DNA from: Porites lobata
Taxonomy: Eukaryota; Cnidaria; Anthozoa; Scleractinia; Poritidae
DNA length: 64,000 nt
Assembly: GCA_942486035.1 (NCBI GenBank)
Contig: CALNXK010000022.1
Coordinates: forward strand, 277,001 to 341,000
Direction: 5' to 3'
Shown here: piece after piece, positions 1 to 12,100 of the stretch
Layout of the letters: every line of letters begins with the position of its first letter
Position numbering within the stretch: the stretch's first letter is position 1
Program-made: the position numbers and the translations under genes
The notes under the pieces: model-generated
What the model was told of the DNA's origin: nothing
The model's database searches: none
What the model saw: the letters and a program-made list of their open reading frames with translations, nothing else

Positions 1-63
1 GAGATCCAGTGTTTCAATTATTCTCCGAACTTAGGCGCAAGTTTCACTTGTCTTTTCTCCCAG

Positions 64-968
64 ACATCGATCCCATTTTCCGAATGATGTACAACAATAC
101 TCTAGATGGCGTCACCACGGTCCACACGGGAGCATTGGACATTTCAAAAGCTGGAGGTTGGACCATGTGGAAGGGAAAACCAGATGTAGGCTTGTGGAAC
201 TCCTCCTGGGCAAATATGTTCAACGGAAGTGACGGCATGCAATTTCCACCCCAAATTCGTAAGGATGACACGCTGTACGCGTTTTATGTTCAGTTGTGCA
301 GGTCTATGCGATTTGTGTACGACTCGCAATTCAATGTTCACGGTGTGAACACGATGAGATTCACATACCCTGCGGAGTTGTGGCAAAATGCAAGTGTGAA
401 CCCAGCAAACAAAGGTTTCTGTCCTAATGGCTGTTTTCCTACTGGCATCCTGGATGCTAGCGTTTGTAAAAACACTCCAATTGCAGTACCAGCAATTGTT
501 GCTTCGGAGCCACACTTCTATCAAGGCGACCCAGCGCTTGTGAATGGTGTAGGAGGGCTGAGACCAAACAAAGAAGAACACGGCACCTTTTTTGACGTAG
601 AACCGCACTTTGGACTTCCTCTGCACTTAAGTTTGAGGCTTCAACTTAACGTCAACATTAAACCTACCAAATATATTTTTCAAATGGCGAACGTGAAAGA
701 GGTCATCCTCCCGTTAATTTACTTCAACAACAGTGTCACAGTTGATTCATCGACTGTTCACACCGTGAAAACAGTTTTGATTCCAATGAAACTCGTTCCT
801 TGGGTCTCTGCAGGTTTTGTTTGTATTGGAAGCATTGAACTTTTATGCGTCATCTCCTGGGTGATCTTTATTAGATCCAAAAGAAAGAAACAGCAACCAG
901 CAGAGAAAGAACAATCGAAAACAATTAATGACGACGAGAACCAGCCACTACTTGGTAATGGAAAATAG
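64..968 (+). CDS. CD36/SCARB2 (LIMP-2)-like scavenger receptor, C-terminal exon, 5' part off window
   Basis: This is the last coding exon of a CD36-family receptor, which binds lipids or lipoproteins and spans the membrane twice. A pyrimidine-rich acceptor ends in CAG at 61-63 and the conserved sequence starts just after it; in-frame sequence upstream is probably intron. Family landmarks in order are YNNTLDG, a GSDGMQFPP segment, the block LCRSMRFVYDSQFNVHGV, a Cys-rich patch (GFCPNGCFPTGILDASVC), SEPHFYQGDP and GLRPNKEEHGTFFDVEP. A hydrophobic stretch at 809-875 (WVSAGFVCIG through SWVIFI) is the C-terminal membrane anchor, followed by a basic cytosolic tail. The tail ends in ENQPLL, which fits the acidic dileucine sorting motif of LIMP-2-type members, so a lysosomal or endosomal location is inferred. 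SCARB1 or CD36 orthology cannot be excluded without the 5' exons. The gene runs tail-to-tail with VPS45. Confidence 0.9.
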
Positions 969-2659
969 GATAATATGAACGTCTTATAGATCACCATACC
1001 GCTAAAATGAGAATTGTAGTCAAAAGAGTCTTAATTAATTAAACAAACGAACAAACAAACAAACAAACAAACAAGCAAGCAAGCAAACAAAAACAAGAGA
1101 GAGAGAGAGAGAGAGAGAGAGGTAAAGGGACTGATCGAAACAAAGGAGACACCGCCGATTTTTTTGCTTTTTTCGTGAAGCGTGATTGGGGCTATTTGTA
1201 TTTTTTCTCGTGAAACGTGATGAAGGGTTTGATTCATTCGTAATTCGTGATTGCTCGTATCAAGTCATTTTTACGTACACTTAAAAGCGTTTTTTTATTT
1301 ATGCATGACTAGGATTTGATTTAACGTGAGTTTTAAGCTATGCCCTTGTGCGTGAACTGATGTTTTGTAATTGGGCTCAAATTTAAGCCGATTTTATTTT
1401 CGGGCAATTTGTTCAGGCAAAGAGATTGGCTCAATGATCTCCCTCATGTACGGTATTTGGGTCATTAGAAGTATTACCTAACCCTAGCAATTGATTTAGA
1501 GCAGGAAACAAGGAAACATCCGTAAATTTATTTTTATTTTCCGTGAAACGTGAATTACTTGATTTTTACGTGAACGTGAAGAAATGGAAGGACATATTCG
1601 TGACGCGTGTCTCAAAGTCTCAATGTTTTGACCTGGAATCATTTTGCAAAGGGGTATAGATCTACAATCTTGGACAAAAAGTGTTTAGAATTTTACACTT
1701 TCTTACTCACAGAAGACCCACCCGGTGAATTTAGCATCATGGTGGCCCCTCTCCCCACCCCTCCCTGGTCAGTGTTGTTAAGTCAGGAGCAGAAATGTCC
1801 CGGTCACCCTTCAATATTATTTTTTTGGGGGGGGAGAGGTAAGTATCTTGAGTGAACCGGGTTTGGAGGGAAGTAATCTAAAATTAACCATACAAGGTGC
1901 ATTTTTCTTAACGTTTTTGTCCAAGATCGTAGAGTAGGGCACATTTTTTAGCAAATCTTTTGGTGACATCTGTTATACATAAATGATTCTTTGCCATTTC
2001 ACCATAGATACACATCGTTTCACTTAGCATATTTTTTGTGTAGTAACACAAACCTGTGTAAAGTGAAGTATAAATTGAGGCTCTTGAAAATAACATTTTT
2101 TGGCTTCCCGAAGAGGGATCAGTTATATTTCATTGACTTATTACAATTATTATATTGGTATATCAAATATGAAATCAACTGGTGCTATTGCAATGTTGCT
2201 TGCTCAGTGACTTTGGTGGGAATTCTGACCTCGGCTAGAAAAAGCAATGGGAAGGCCCGCTGTTTAAAAGAGGAAATTTGTCCCGGGAAAGATGGTCACT
2301 TTTCCTTCTGAGTCAAAACTTCAGCGAGCGTTTATATAGAAAATGTTGACCCTTTGCCCAAGCCAAGAGCTGACAATAGCTCTCGCGCATATTCTGATTT
2401 TCTCACCCATTCCAAGACCCATTCTCGTCCCCAGAGCCCTTCGTTTTTTGGTCACGTGGTCTTGAACTAGAATGGCCGCGGCCGAGTTGACCCAGCTAGA
2501 GGGGTGACCCTATCATCAAAAAACGGGGTGACCTGGCTAGGCTGCTCACCCTTCTGGAAGAGCCAACTTGTTGTTTCTATGAAAACGGTACGCCAATATT
2601 TGTAGGGAAATGCCTATCGCAAAGGTCTGGATGGTGCTTAATGAGTGGACTCAAGACAC
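969..2659. other. Intergenic, simple repeats only
   Basis: The stretch is AT-rich. It holds a CAAA-type tract followed by a GA dinucleotide run (about 1042-1122) and several short homopolymers. I see no credible exon; the short open frames here lack any recognisable domain. Confidence 0.6.
1042..1122. repeat. Simple repeat (CAAA)n then (GA)n
   Basis: Tandem CAAA/CAAG units are followed directly by about 14 GA dinucleotides. This is a compound microsatellite just downstream of the CD36-like stop codon. Confidence 0.9.
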
Positions 2660-2668
2660 ATGTAAATA

Positions 2669-3626
2669 TTGCCTGCGTGCAGACGTCTCCTATTTCCTTT
2701 GTTGCACGCGGAAAAGGGACGTCTGCGTAACGTCGTCGCTAATCGTGTTCCAGCGTCCCGCTGGCAGGGTATTCTATTTCGCATAAATTGTGAAATAATA
2801 TCCGGTTAGAAATAAGAGTTGACAGGCCAAACAAAACATCATAAGCTCGTGATACGGGCGAAACGTGACCTTGACGGTCTGCTTGAACAGAGGTTTTTCT
2901 TCTTTTCTCTCTCGCGCGAAGATTACTAGCACTACACAGTGCATGTAGCATTCTAACCTTTGACTGAGTAAATCTCATTTTTGCCGCGCTAAGTCTTACA
3001 TTTAGAGGAGGTTTGTTACTTGCATACTGAGTAATCATTTCCTGTGGTTTATGCTTCTGTGGGTGTTCCCGATAGGATTTGATTTCAGATGCAGTTGTAA
3101 AGTGTTTAAATTTTCTTGACTTCTGTTTGTTACGGCTAAATAAAGATTTTACTTACTTTGGCTGGCTTTCTCCGAAATGCCTGCCTGGTGCGAAGTCCAC
3201 GCCGCTTTTGTAGTTTTCTCAGACACTGTTTACAAATATGATGTGATGTGTCATGTACAGTAAATTGTAAAGAAATAATTTCCTCGTACACGTTAAATTT
3301 TCCGCGTCCCCGCACAAGATTTCGATCGCTCTGCTTTTCGATCGACGAAAAACACAGCACACAATCGCACATGTTTTGATTTGTTTTGGTTAGAAAACCC
3401 TGTTTACATAAATCATTTAAATCACCGCATACATTATCAGACCACATTCGATAACAACCAATCAGCGTTAAGTCAAACAATGCGCACTGTGTGTCAGCCT
3501 ATCACAGCGTGTTCCCAAGATCTTGGGAACCCAGCAGGACGCTGGAACACGATTAGCGACGGCGTTACGCAGACGTCCCTTTTCCGCGTGCAACAAAGGA
3601 AATAGGAGACGTCTGCACGCAGGCAA
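2669..3626. mobile_element. 958-bp TIR transposon, MULE-like, 9-bp target duplication
   Basis: The ends are near-perfect inverted repeats of 96 bp (2669-2764 and 3531-3626, two mismatches by eye). They are bracketed by the direct repeat ATGTAAATA at 2660-2668 and 3627-3635. Long TIRs with a 9-bp target duplication are typical of Mutator-like elements; that superfamily call is inferred, because no complete transposase is present. Internal sequence at about 2815-3010 resembles the interior of the element at 38118-38523, so the two belong to one family. A remnant exon is encoded on the minus strand inside. Confidence 0.85.
3157..3480 (-). pseudogene. Remnant transposon-borne exon with paired CxxC zinc-binding motif
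   Basis: An open frame on the minus strand inside the MULE-like element carries CDCVLC, then about 45 residues later HICKQC, followed by a basic tract (LRKLQKRR). Two CxxC pairs suggest a zinc ribbon or treble clef, as found at the N terminus of many transposases. The frame runs into a canonical donor (AAA|GTAAGT at 3157/3156), so it looks like one exon of a multi-exon transposase gene. The remaining exons are absent from the 958-bp element. The upstream boundary is uncertain, because the open frame does not begin with ATG. I cannot name the family. Confidence 0.45.
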
Positions 3627-3635
3627 ATGTAAATA

Positions 3636-4625
3636 GTGACGTCAGTGATCGACCTGGCTATTACAAAACGATAAAACAAACAAGATATTTAAGAATTAAG
3701 TTTTTAACTGAGGCTTTTATCTGAATGGCCATATGACGCTGAACGCTTCGTTCATAACCTGCTCAGATTTAGAGGCTGAGATCAGAGTAAAAGGTTTACA
3801 CACTTGCGTTCATGTTTAAATTAAAGTTGTTAGTAAATCGTTACGTTTAGAACTCATTGTTGTGAAATTATAAATTCTTTCTGAAGACAAGTACATTTTA
3901 CAAACAATATAATTACTTCAAGCCTTTTTCTTGGGGGGGGGGGGATGAGGATTATGTTCGAATTTTTGATATTTCGATTGTTATATACGCGCCGCCACGA
4001 AACACAGCGGTCAGACGAGTGAAATTTGCAAAAGTTAAGCGAAATACTTCAAAGTTAAGGTTGCTACTTTCACTATCGAAAGTTTAAGGTATTACCAACA
4101 TCCTGTTAGTTTACTAAACTTTTTTAAAGTTTACTAAAAAAGTTCTAAGTGATTGAAAACCGATGCTGTCGTTATTATCGGCGCCATTTTCAAACATGAT
4201 TCTCTTTTAGCGCGAAGCGTTTTCAGCAAAAAATCTCAAAGTTTTGAGAAAAATGGAAAGATAGTTATGTTGACTAACTGATTTATACATCTTTGCCCAT
4301 TTTTCTCTAACTGGTAAATGAAATCCCAGCAATAAAAAACAAAAATAACGATTTAGACGTTTGACCACGGTGTGCCGCCACGAAAACCATACTGGACTTT
4401 GGTGCAGTGTGAACACCAGAAGTAAATAAGTAGGAGCGAGACCTGGAACCCACTGAAATGGAAATTAATATTCTGGAGTGAGGACTGGAATTAAGCGTAC
4501 CAAACCCTCTCGGCCAACCGCGCCGGCGTCGAGCTCGATGTGTGTGAACTATTTGTGCCGCCCTGGGCCGCTTGCTGTTCATACTATGCCGTATAGCTTT
4601 CCGTGGCGTCACGCCGGAAAAGGTA
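3636..4625. other. Intergenic, nothing recognised
   Basis: The stretch is AT-rich with a short G run at about 3933-3943. I see no conserved coding signal. The open frames here are short and compositionally unremarkable. Confidence 0.5.
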
Positions 4626-4927
4626 CCGTAAAATTCCGAAAATAAGCCCCGGGGCTTGTATTTGTTCAAAGGTCCTTTTTGAGGGGCTTATATTCGGAGG
4701 GGCTTATTTGCGTTTCAAAATCGATTGGGCTAACCTTATAGTTGTTAGGAAATTTACCGTTTTTGCTTTGTATTGCTTGTATTTGAGGGCAATTTCCAAG
4801 TACAAGCTCCAGGAAGGGCTTGTATTCGGAGGGGCGATTTAACGGAGGGTTTTTTGCGTTACGAGTTTGGGGGGCCTATATTTGGAGGGGCTTATACATG
4901 GAGGGGCTTATTTTCGGAATTTTACGG
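4626..4927. mobile_element. Tc1/mariner-type MITE, TA target
   Basis: The ends are inverted repeats CCGTAAAATTCCGAAAATAA and its complement, about 24 bp long, flanked by TA on both sides (4624-4625 and 4928-4929). The interior repeats the phrase GAGGGGCTTAT several times. The TA duplication and short TIRs fit a Tc1/mariner-mobilised MITE. There is no coding capacity. Confidence 0.8.
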
Positions 4928-5193
4928 TATGCAGTATAGTGTTTACATAGCCTTAGGGTGTTCAAGAGTTCATGAAGGTAGCCCCTCGCGGTCCGTGACG
5001 GCTTCTCACGATTTTTGCTCCATGATTATTCTAAAAGAGAGCATATTTCATCTATTTGAAATAATAACACAGTATACCGCCTGTTGGGCTCACTTTGCAA
5101 AGCTATGAAGAACAGAATGTAAAGGATGCTAGAAAAAGAAAACACGACTATCAAATGTTCAGATTACTTCCAGCCCTGCATAGTTTGTATGGT

Positions 5194-6091
5194 TCAAAAG
5201 AAAGAAGATGTATAAGATGATCTGTAGTTTCCGCTGGCTGAAGTCACTCGGGCTCTAGATGCCGCTCCGTGACCAGTAGAATGCAGGACTTCTTCTAGAA
5301 AACTGAGAACAGAAGAGAAAGAAAATCGGCGTTACGTTTATTTTGTAATATATCCTCACTGCATACTCATCACCTCACCGCGTAATATTAAGTTATGGGA
5401 AAAGTCTGCGACTGAAGTTGTCAACCGCAACCAGGGGACGTGGGCGGGTCGCGAAAATTGGCCGTGGTCCCGGATCACGATCATTAAAAATGACCACGTT
5501 TTAGGCAGCACGGCCTAATTTATAGTCGAGGGTTGCAGAGCATTACAACCCCTACAAGCACGCGCGATTTCGAGGGGAATGCGCGCAGATTATACAAAAT
5601 CCCTGCAATGAGCTAATTAATTATGCAGTGAGAGTAGTTATGTAAACAGAGAATCAACAGAAAAGCTACCTGCAAAAAGGTTTTTAGGTCATTCTTTCTT
5701 GGGTTTAAAGGATATCCATGTTCGTTCAGTTTTCAGAGGCTTTTTTTGTTCTGTCGTACAGACCAGGAGATTTGATGCTTCAGCGCTCAAGTTTGAAAAA
5801 TTTTAGGAAACCCCAGGGTAGGGGTCTACGCTCGTCTTTCGCGCCTCGCGTTCGACTATGTTTATCATGAGTATTTCCAGGGTGTAGTGGGTAGAGCGCC
5901 TCACAGTTAGGGGTATCCTTATTAAATGACGAGGGTGTACATCGTACATTTATTTTATGGGGTAAAATTGTGGATGGGTAACGCTTAGTTTGCTAAAATC
6001 TAAAATAAACACGGAGTTTCGCAGTACCTTTTTATTTATGCGTGCTTTATGGCAAATACGTAACAATTATTCCTCGAGCCCGAATGGGCAC

Positions 6092-6122
<31 letters not shown>

Positions 6123-9100
6123 ATGCGCTATTAACTCAGAGGCCATGAGGGCGAGAGGAATAATTCTTTTAGTAAAATCCAACTAGCTGGTCAAAAATAT
6201 CGAGACAAAACAACTTTAGCTAGCACTGAACGCGATTCAGCCGCCATTGGTTTGGTTTTCAAAGCCGGCGCTATTCTCTACTTGTGGGCTATAACATATG
6301 GCCTAGTAGTAGCTCAACCAACCAGAACGAAGAATTGATAATAGACGACCAGTTGGATTTTACTAATATGGTTTATACTGAGCCATAAAAATAGAGAGAT
6401 ATTCTTCAGTCAACTGAATAATACTTATTGCTATTAAAAATTGTCAGTGTTTGTTAATTTGTGTTTTCAAATTTAGTAGCTCTTAGAGGTGACAATGAAC
6501 TTGGGCCACGCCCACCAAAAGGCGTGATTCTAGTTCCTTTCCAGGTTGTTTCCGAAATGTTCCGACGAGCACTCCGTCATTTGGAGAGGAGTATCCCCCC
6601 CGGCTCTAATTCCAAAGGGAAAACAAATTTTTTTCCTGTCCAATGCTCGAGATGTTTATCTTTCTTGTCATACGTTTTATACATGAGCCTCTGGCTTGGA
6701 TGATCGGGGCAACCCCATCCCACGTATTGACGTTAATAAATTGATTGATTGATTGATTGATTTCTGAAAATAGAATCTATTTTATTTATTTTTACAGAAA
6801 TGCGCACAGAGTGTCTGTATTGATTTATTGGACATTGTGTATTTTGACAAGGCGTAAATCAATATTAGAAGAACTATATAAGCGCTGCATAAATCACATT
6901 TGCAGGGCCACGATATTTATATCTACATGTAATAAATTTCCTAGATGTCTGATATTTACTCTTAGCAATTTACCAACATTATTAAGAGGTATCAAAACAC
7001 ATATAACTCGTAATGAGTTTGTTAGTCTAATTAGATCAGTTTCCAGTTGAACATTTTCTCAAATTTGCACAACTCAAATTAAACATGAAAATTAGTTTGA
7101 CACGCTCGCAGCTTTTAAAGAGGAAAATAAACAGACCGCCTGAAAATTGCTTTGAAGATTCGAAAATGAAATACTAAGATAAATTTGAGGATACCAATTT
7201 ATTTCTCGTGCCCACTGTCACAATAAAATTTTAAAAAAGCACGTGCCAAGAGCATCATTCAGGAGATATAGTTTAGATATATTTTCATCAAATAGAGTCT
7301 GAAAAGAAATGCGATTATGGGATACGTCCTCACGATCTCTCTTGAACGTTATCAAATGGCCAAAAAAAAAAAAAAAAAAAACAGAAAGAGCTGAGGAAAC
7401 TATCGTTTGAATCCCTCCCCTCCCCCCCAAAAAAACAAACAGCATTGTAGAGCTTAGAGTTTTAACCGAACGCTTTCTATCGTAGAGCACGCTTCAAATC
7501 TTTTCCTGCGCCATCGAACCTAATTCGTTTTGAAATTAAGAGCAGCAAAAGTTTGGAGTCGCCGGTTCTTGCCGCCACCAGGCTCAGTCGGGAATTCCGC
7601 CCTTTTCATATGCCGAACTTTGTTCATAATAAAATATATATACAATACCGTATATAATGGCAATTTCACGACCCAACTTTATTAAAGGCCGGGGTTTCGT
7701 CACGAGATTTATCAAAATTCAAACAGCGGGAGCTATCATCAAATTGAGTGAAATATAAAATTAGCGCTGAAAATATTAAACTAGGTGAAAATAACACATT
7801 AAATAGAAAAGAAAGCACGCGCAGATGGACAAACTTGGGAGGCATATTTGCATTGACACAAAGCTGTGATTTTGTCATTTATAAGTAATTTCGCCGCCAA
7901 CGTTAACTGTTAAATAGCGAAAGGAGGCGACATTGGCAATATTAACAAGTATACAGCCGGGAACCTTTACGTTCGGTTTCGTTACCGGCCAAAATTGGAA
8001 TCAAGTTCAGTAATAAGACAGTCTGTTGTCTAGACCTGGCCAAACTGTTCGTAGAGAACGTTAAGGTCAGGTTATTTTTCACTTCAACTTTTAAATCTGT
8101 TGGTGAAATCCTATGGTGTTACCATTCAAATGAAACCTCTTAGGTAGAACTTTCCCATGGTATTATTTGTTTTTCAGGATTCTACAAAAAAATGAGTATT
8201 TTTTTCTGAATATTTTAGCCATCAAATTAGAAAGGAAAGGGTGAACTCCTCATACACTTGAATCTTCCACACGTGACCGCCCATCAGAGTAGGGTCACTA
8301 AGGCTGCATCAAATGTCATTTCGATCAAAAGACAAAAAAAATTGTTTTTGTTTGTGCCAAAGGAAAATCATTACAAGATGTTTCAAATTACTCGAAAAAG
8401 AAACATCACGACAATTATGCGGCGACACACGAATATCAATTCGTGACTGGCGTTTTTATTCATACGTTAAAAGGGAGCCGAGTATTTAATGTAATTTTTT
8501 TCATTCATTCATCAGTTCTTCAGACAAAATTGTCACAAAGCCGAGGCGGAAGATACAGGAAATTCTTCTAGATTGTGTTTACTGAGATGTAATTTAAAAG
8601 TGGCAAAAAATGACAGTCTGTTACAGTTTTGTCACGATTTTCCGGGGCTGCAACTGTACATAACATACGAGAGCAGCTTAATGTACGCAAACCTTACGAC
8701 ATGACAGCTTCGTATATATTCAGAGGAGAGCTATTGTTGGTCTTTAGAATTGTAAGAAGCCGAAGAGGGACGGAGAGGCGTAATAAGACAGAGCGAACGA
8801 AAATTTTACCACAACATTCGACTTCTCAAGGTTAGCCGTTTATATATTGTAGTTGTGGTCGAATCAGACTCCTGTAAGGCACTATAGACTTTGGAGTTAG
8901 CAACAGGCTCACTTGCGGCGAAATGACCAGGGTTTGTAGAAGTTGTCATATGCACTGATTGAATTAAAAATTTTAAATTCAAGAAGGATTTTTATAACGA
9001 TTGCCGCTTAAGGAGATAGTCGTACAAGAGAGTGGTAAATTAGAGAGGTTTTGCCGCATAAATTGATTTTATATTTAAACAAAAGATGCATGTAAAGTAA

Positions 9101-12100
9101 GAAAGTACATGTAAGAAAAGCCAAGACGAAAGGGATAAATCTGGAGAAAGTTCCCTTATAGTGTTAACTTTCCTTCCTTGCCATGTATCCGTTTATCAAA
9201 CTTTTCAAAAGCCAACCTTTCAAATCGCTTGTTCGAAACATTTATTCTACTCCCAAATGTCATGATTCACTGAACTGAAACTGCTTGATTGTGCTATGAC
9301 AAGTGCTGTATTACTGTTTTGAAAAAAGTAGTTCTAACCTTCGAATATTCAAATGAAACACGGGGTGTGATCACTGAGAATAAAACTGCTCGCAAACGGC
9401 GTTTCAGTCTTTCAGGTGGCAAATTATTAAAACCACAGCTCTAACGGATTAGACTACAGCGACCAAGGGTGTACGTGTCTGTTCGCGGTTACATGTACGC
9501 CATCAGGATTTGAAAACGTTGCGTGCGTGAAGAAGCGACTTCGTTCTTTTCTTAACAGAAAGGTACTTAGCCTTCTGGCGCCACAGGAATATTCAAACTA
9601 ATAATGATATCGCTTCATGAGCAATACCTCTGTTGAGTAAAGTGTGGTTGGACTGCTGAACTGTAACACGTATTAAAAAAAACTTTAAAATCGTTTAGAT
9701 TAAAGTTTGCTAATGGTGAAAGGGGAGGGGGGAAGAGTTCGTATTGTTATACTAACTAAGACAAAAATTGGAGTAAAAACTATGACTCTGTCTTGTCAAT
9801 CAATTCTTTTATGTTAGAAATGTAAACTGATTTAGCGCACACTTCATTTGCTAGCTTGCACTAGGCGTTGTCTTTTCCAAAAAAGATCGATCAATAAATC
9901 AATAAACAAACAAATAAATAACTAATAGGCGATTTTTTTCTTGCAGCGAACAATAAAAAGTATACCTCTTTTAATAAATTCATATAAAAATAAGGACTGT
10001 GAAACTTTAAACAACTGATTAAATATGTACTTCGAACAAGAAATGCTGTGGCAGCTTTGGCAAGAAACGGAGATTTCACAGCAAAACCTAAGGCGATTAT
10101 ATCCCCAGCTGTGTTTGTCACTGCTTCAACATTTTTCTCCACATAAAAAAGGTAACGAAAAATTTCTGTTGAGATATAAAACGATTTACAAATGGAGCGC
10201 GAATATTTTAAGATAATGGACGGAAGCTGCGATTTTTGTCACAAATTGGAAAGTCAGCAGAAAGGTACGTCGTTTTGGTTATCACGCTTTTCAGTTTTAA
10301 ATGTTGTCACCGACAAGCTTGAAAATAGCAAGCCAAGATGAATTTTTAATTTTAAGACGTTAACAACGTCTTGTTTTACTTTGCATATTTTATCACCCTT
10401 AAATAATACAACAACAAAAAGAGATCTTTGGAAACAAACAAAAGGTCAACCCCTACCCTTTTATATACCATTTTTGACGAAAAGTTACCCCTTTCGTATA
10501 CCTTCTTTTGGCAAATGGTACTGCTTGTCAGAAATTATGTGTGATGAACCAGTTCTCTGTAGCGTTAATTCATTGAAAGTATATTTCTTCACATGTTCAT
10601 ATTTTAGAATTCTGTACTCTGTTCTACACTTAAAGGATTCACCGACATCAACTCGCGTAAAATGTCGATGATCTACACTCAATCTACACTCTCGATCAGC
10701 TCCACGACTCCGGACGACTACACAGTTCCAAGACTCTTGTACAAAACTCAGTTCTCAGATCACGTGACGAGTTTTACCGCGATAATGACGCAATAATTTT
10801 CTCACACCGCTTTCACATACCATTTTTAGACCTTTGTCTTTGTATATGAATAAATCACAAAACCAAAACGTTTTTTGGACTTTTTCACAGACATAAAATT
10901 AAACTGTCAGTACCGGATTCAGACCTTGAGATATGGGGTGGGGTCGGTTATCCAGACCCTTAGATAAGGGGAGGTGGGGGGGAACCGGTCTGCGAAAATT
11001 TTTTTTCGGCCCTTTGGGCCTCAGTTTCATCTAAACATAAAGGGGGGGGGGGGCTTCCCTCTGGATCCGCTACTGCTTGTTAACCCTTTTGGGTCTTTTC
11101 ACCGAAAAAAAGACAGATTTTCCTACCTTTTCACTGAGATACTTCAAGTACTGAAATCATTAGCCTTTCATATACCTGAAGCTTGGAAAAGGAATCCGTC
11201 CCTATCGGGAGGAGCCACCCCGTATAGTCCAGTATAGGGAGTATGATAAGGCTCCCTTAAATTAGCAATCAGGACAGCTTACCTCTTGCAGTTGTGAATT
11301 GTCGTACCGCCTAGCACTATTTTCACTCCGGGTAGCGTCTTGTTTAAGTTGTAAACAGCATATGCTTCCTCATAGGTTGCACCTCCCACCATAAAGACGA
11401 TAATTTCTTGGGGCCTTGAAAAGAACACAATTCACACGTGAGGAAATACAGTGAAAGATGACGAGAAAATCTTACTCGGTAAAGGGTGATTAACTAGCGA
11501 CCTTTAGATTTAACTAAGTAGCACATCGAGTTCCTGTTCTACTTTGGAATTTCGGGTTAATTTCATTCCCCGAACTATAACCCTTTTCTGTTGCTGACTA
11601 GCATATATAATTAACGTTAGGGATAAGAGTCGTGTGATAAGTAAATCGAGTGAGGCGCGCGAATTTTGTTCGAAAACTCGTACTTGTAATCAACCTCGAA
11701 CTCTTGGTCAAGTGCAAGATAGGTATTTTATTAAACCACGGTAATTTTATCAGTTGGCGCTGTTTTAAATAAAAAGTAGAAATATAAATATATATCCATC
11801 AGAATTCTTCAAATATGAAATAAATGTGAAAAAATATACCGATATGTATGTATTATTATAAGGTGACTCGCAAGTTAACTATTATTCTGCAACCCATTCA
11901 TGAACACACGGAAATGTTAGATATTACTGGACCTGTTCAGATATCATTGTATCGATTTGGGATATCTATGAATCCGTTTCAGTTGTCTGGTATCATTGTT
12001 CCAATTTTAGATATCATTATACATTATACTTACCATCTGTCTTCTCATTGGCTAAGAGCCTACAGTGAAGTTTGGAAATCAGCGCAACCTACAGATTAGT

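Larger units (their letters stand above)
5303..11282. other. Last VPS45 intron (about 6 kb), repeat-rich
   Basis: This intron separates the penultimate and terminal VPS45 exons. It holds a composite repeat (6062-6366), an (ATTG)n tract at 6739-6763, a poly-A run at about 7361-7381 and a hAT-like remnant (10908-11075). Low-complexity repeat sequence fills about 10380-11230. I see no exon of another gene. Confidence 0.6.

Noticed and set aside
5875..5925. tRNA-like phrase GTAGTGGGTAGAGCGCC
   Set aside because: It resembles a D-arm/A-box, but no cloverleaf, anticodon arm or B box follows. It may be a decayed SINE at most.
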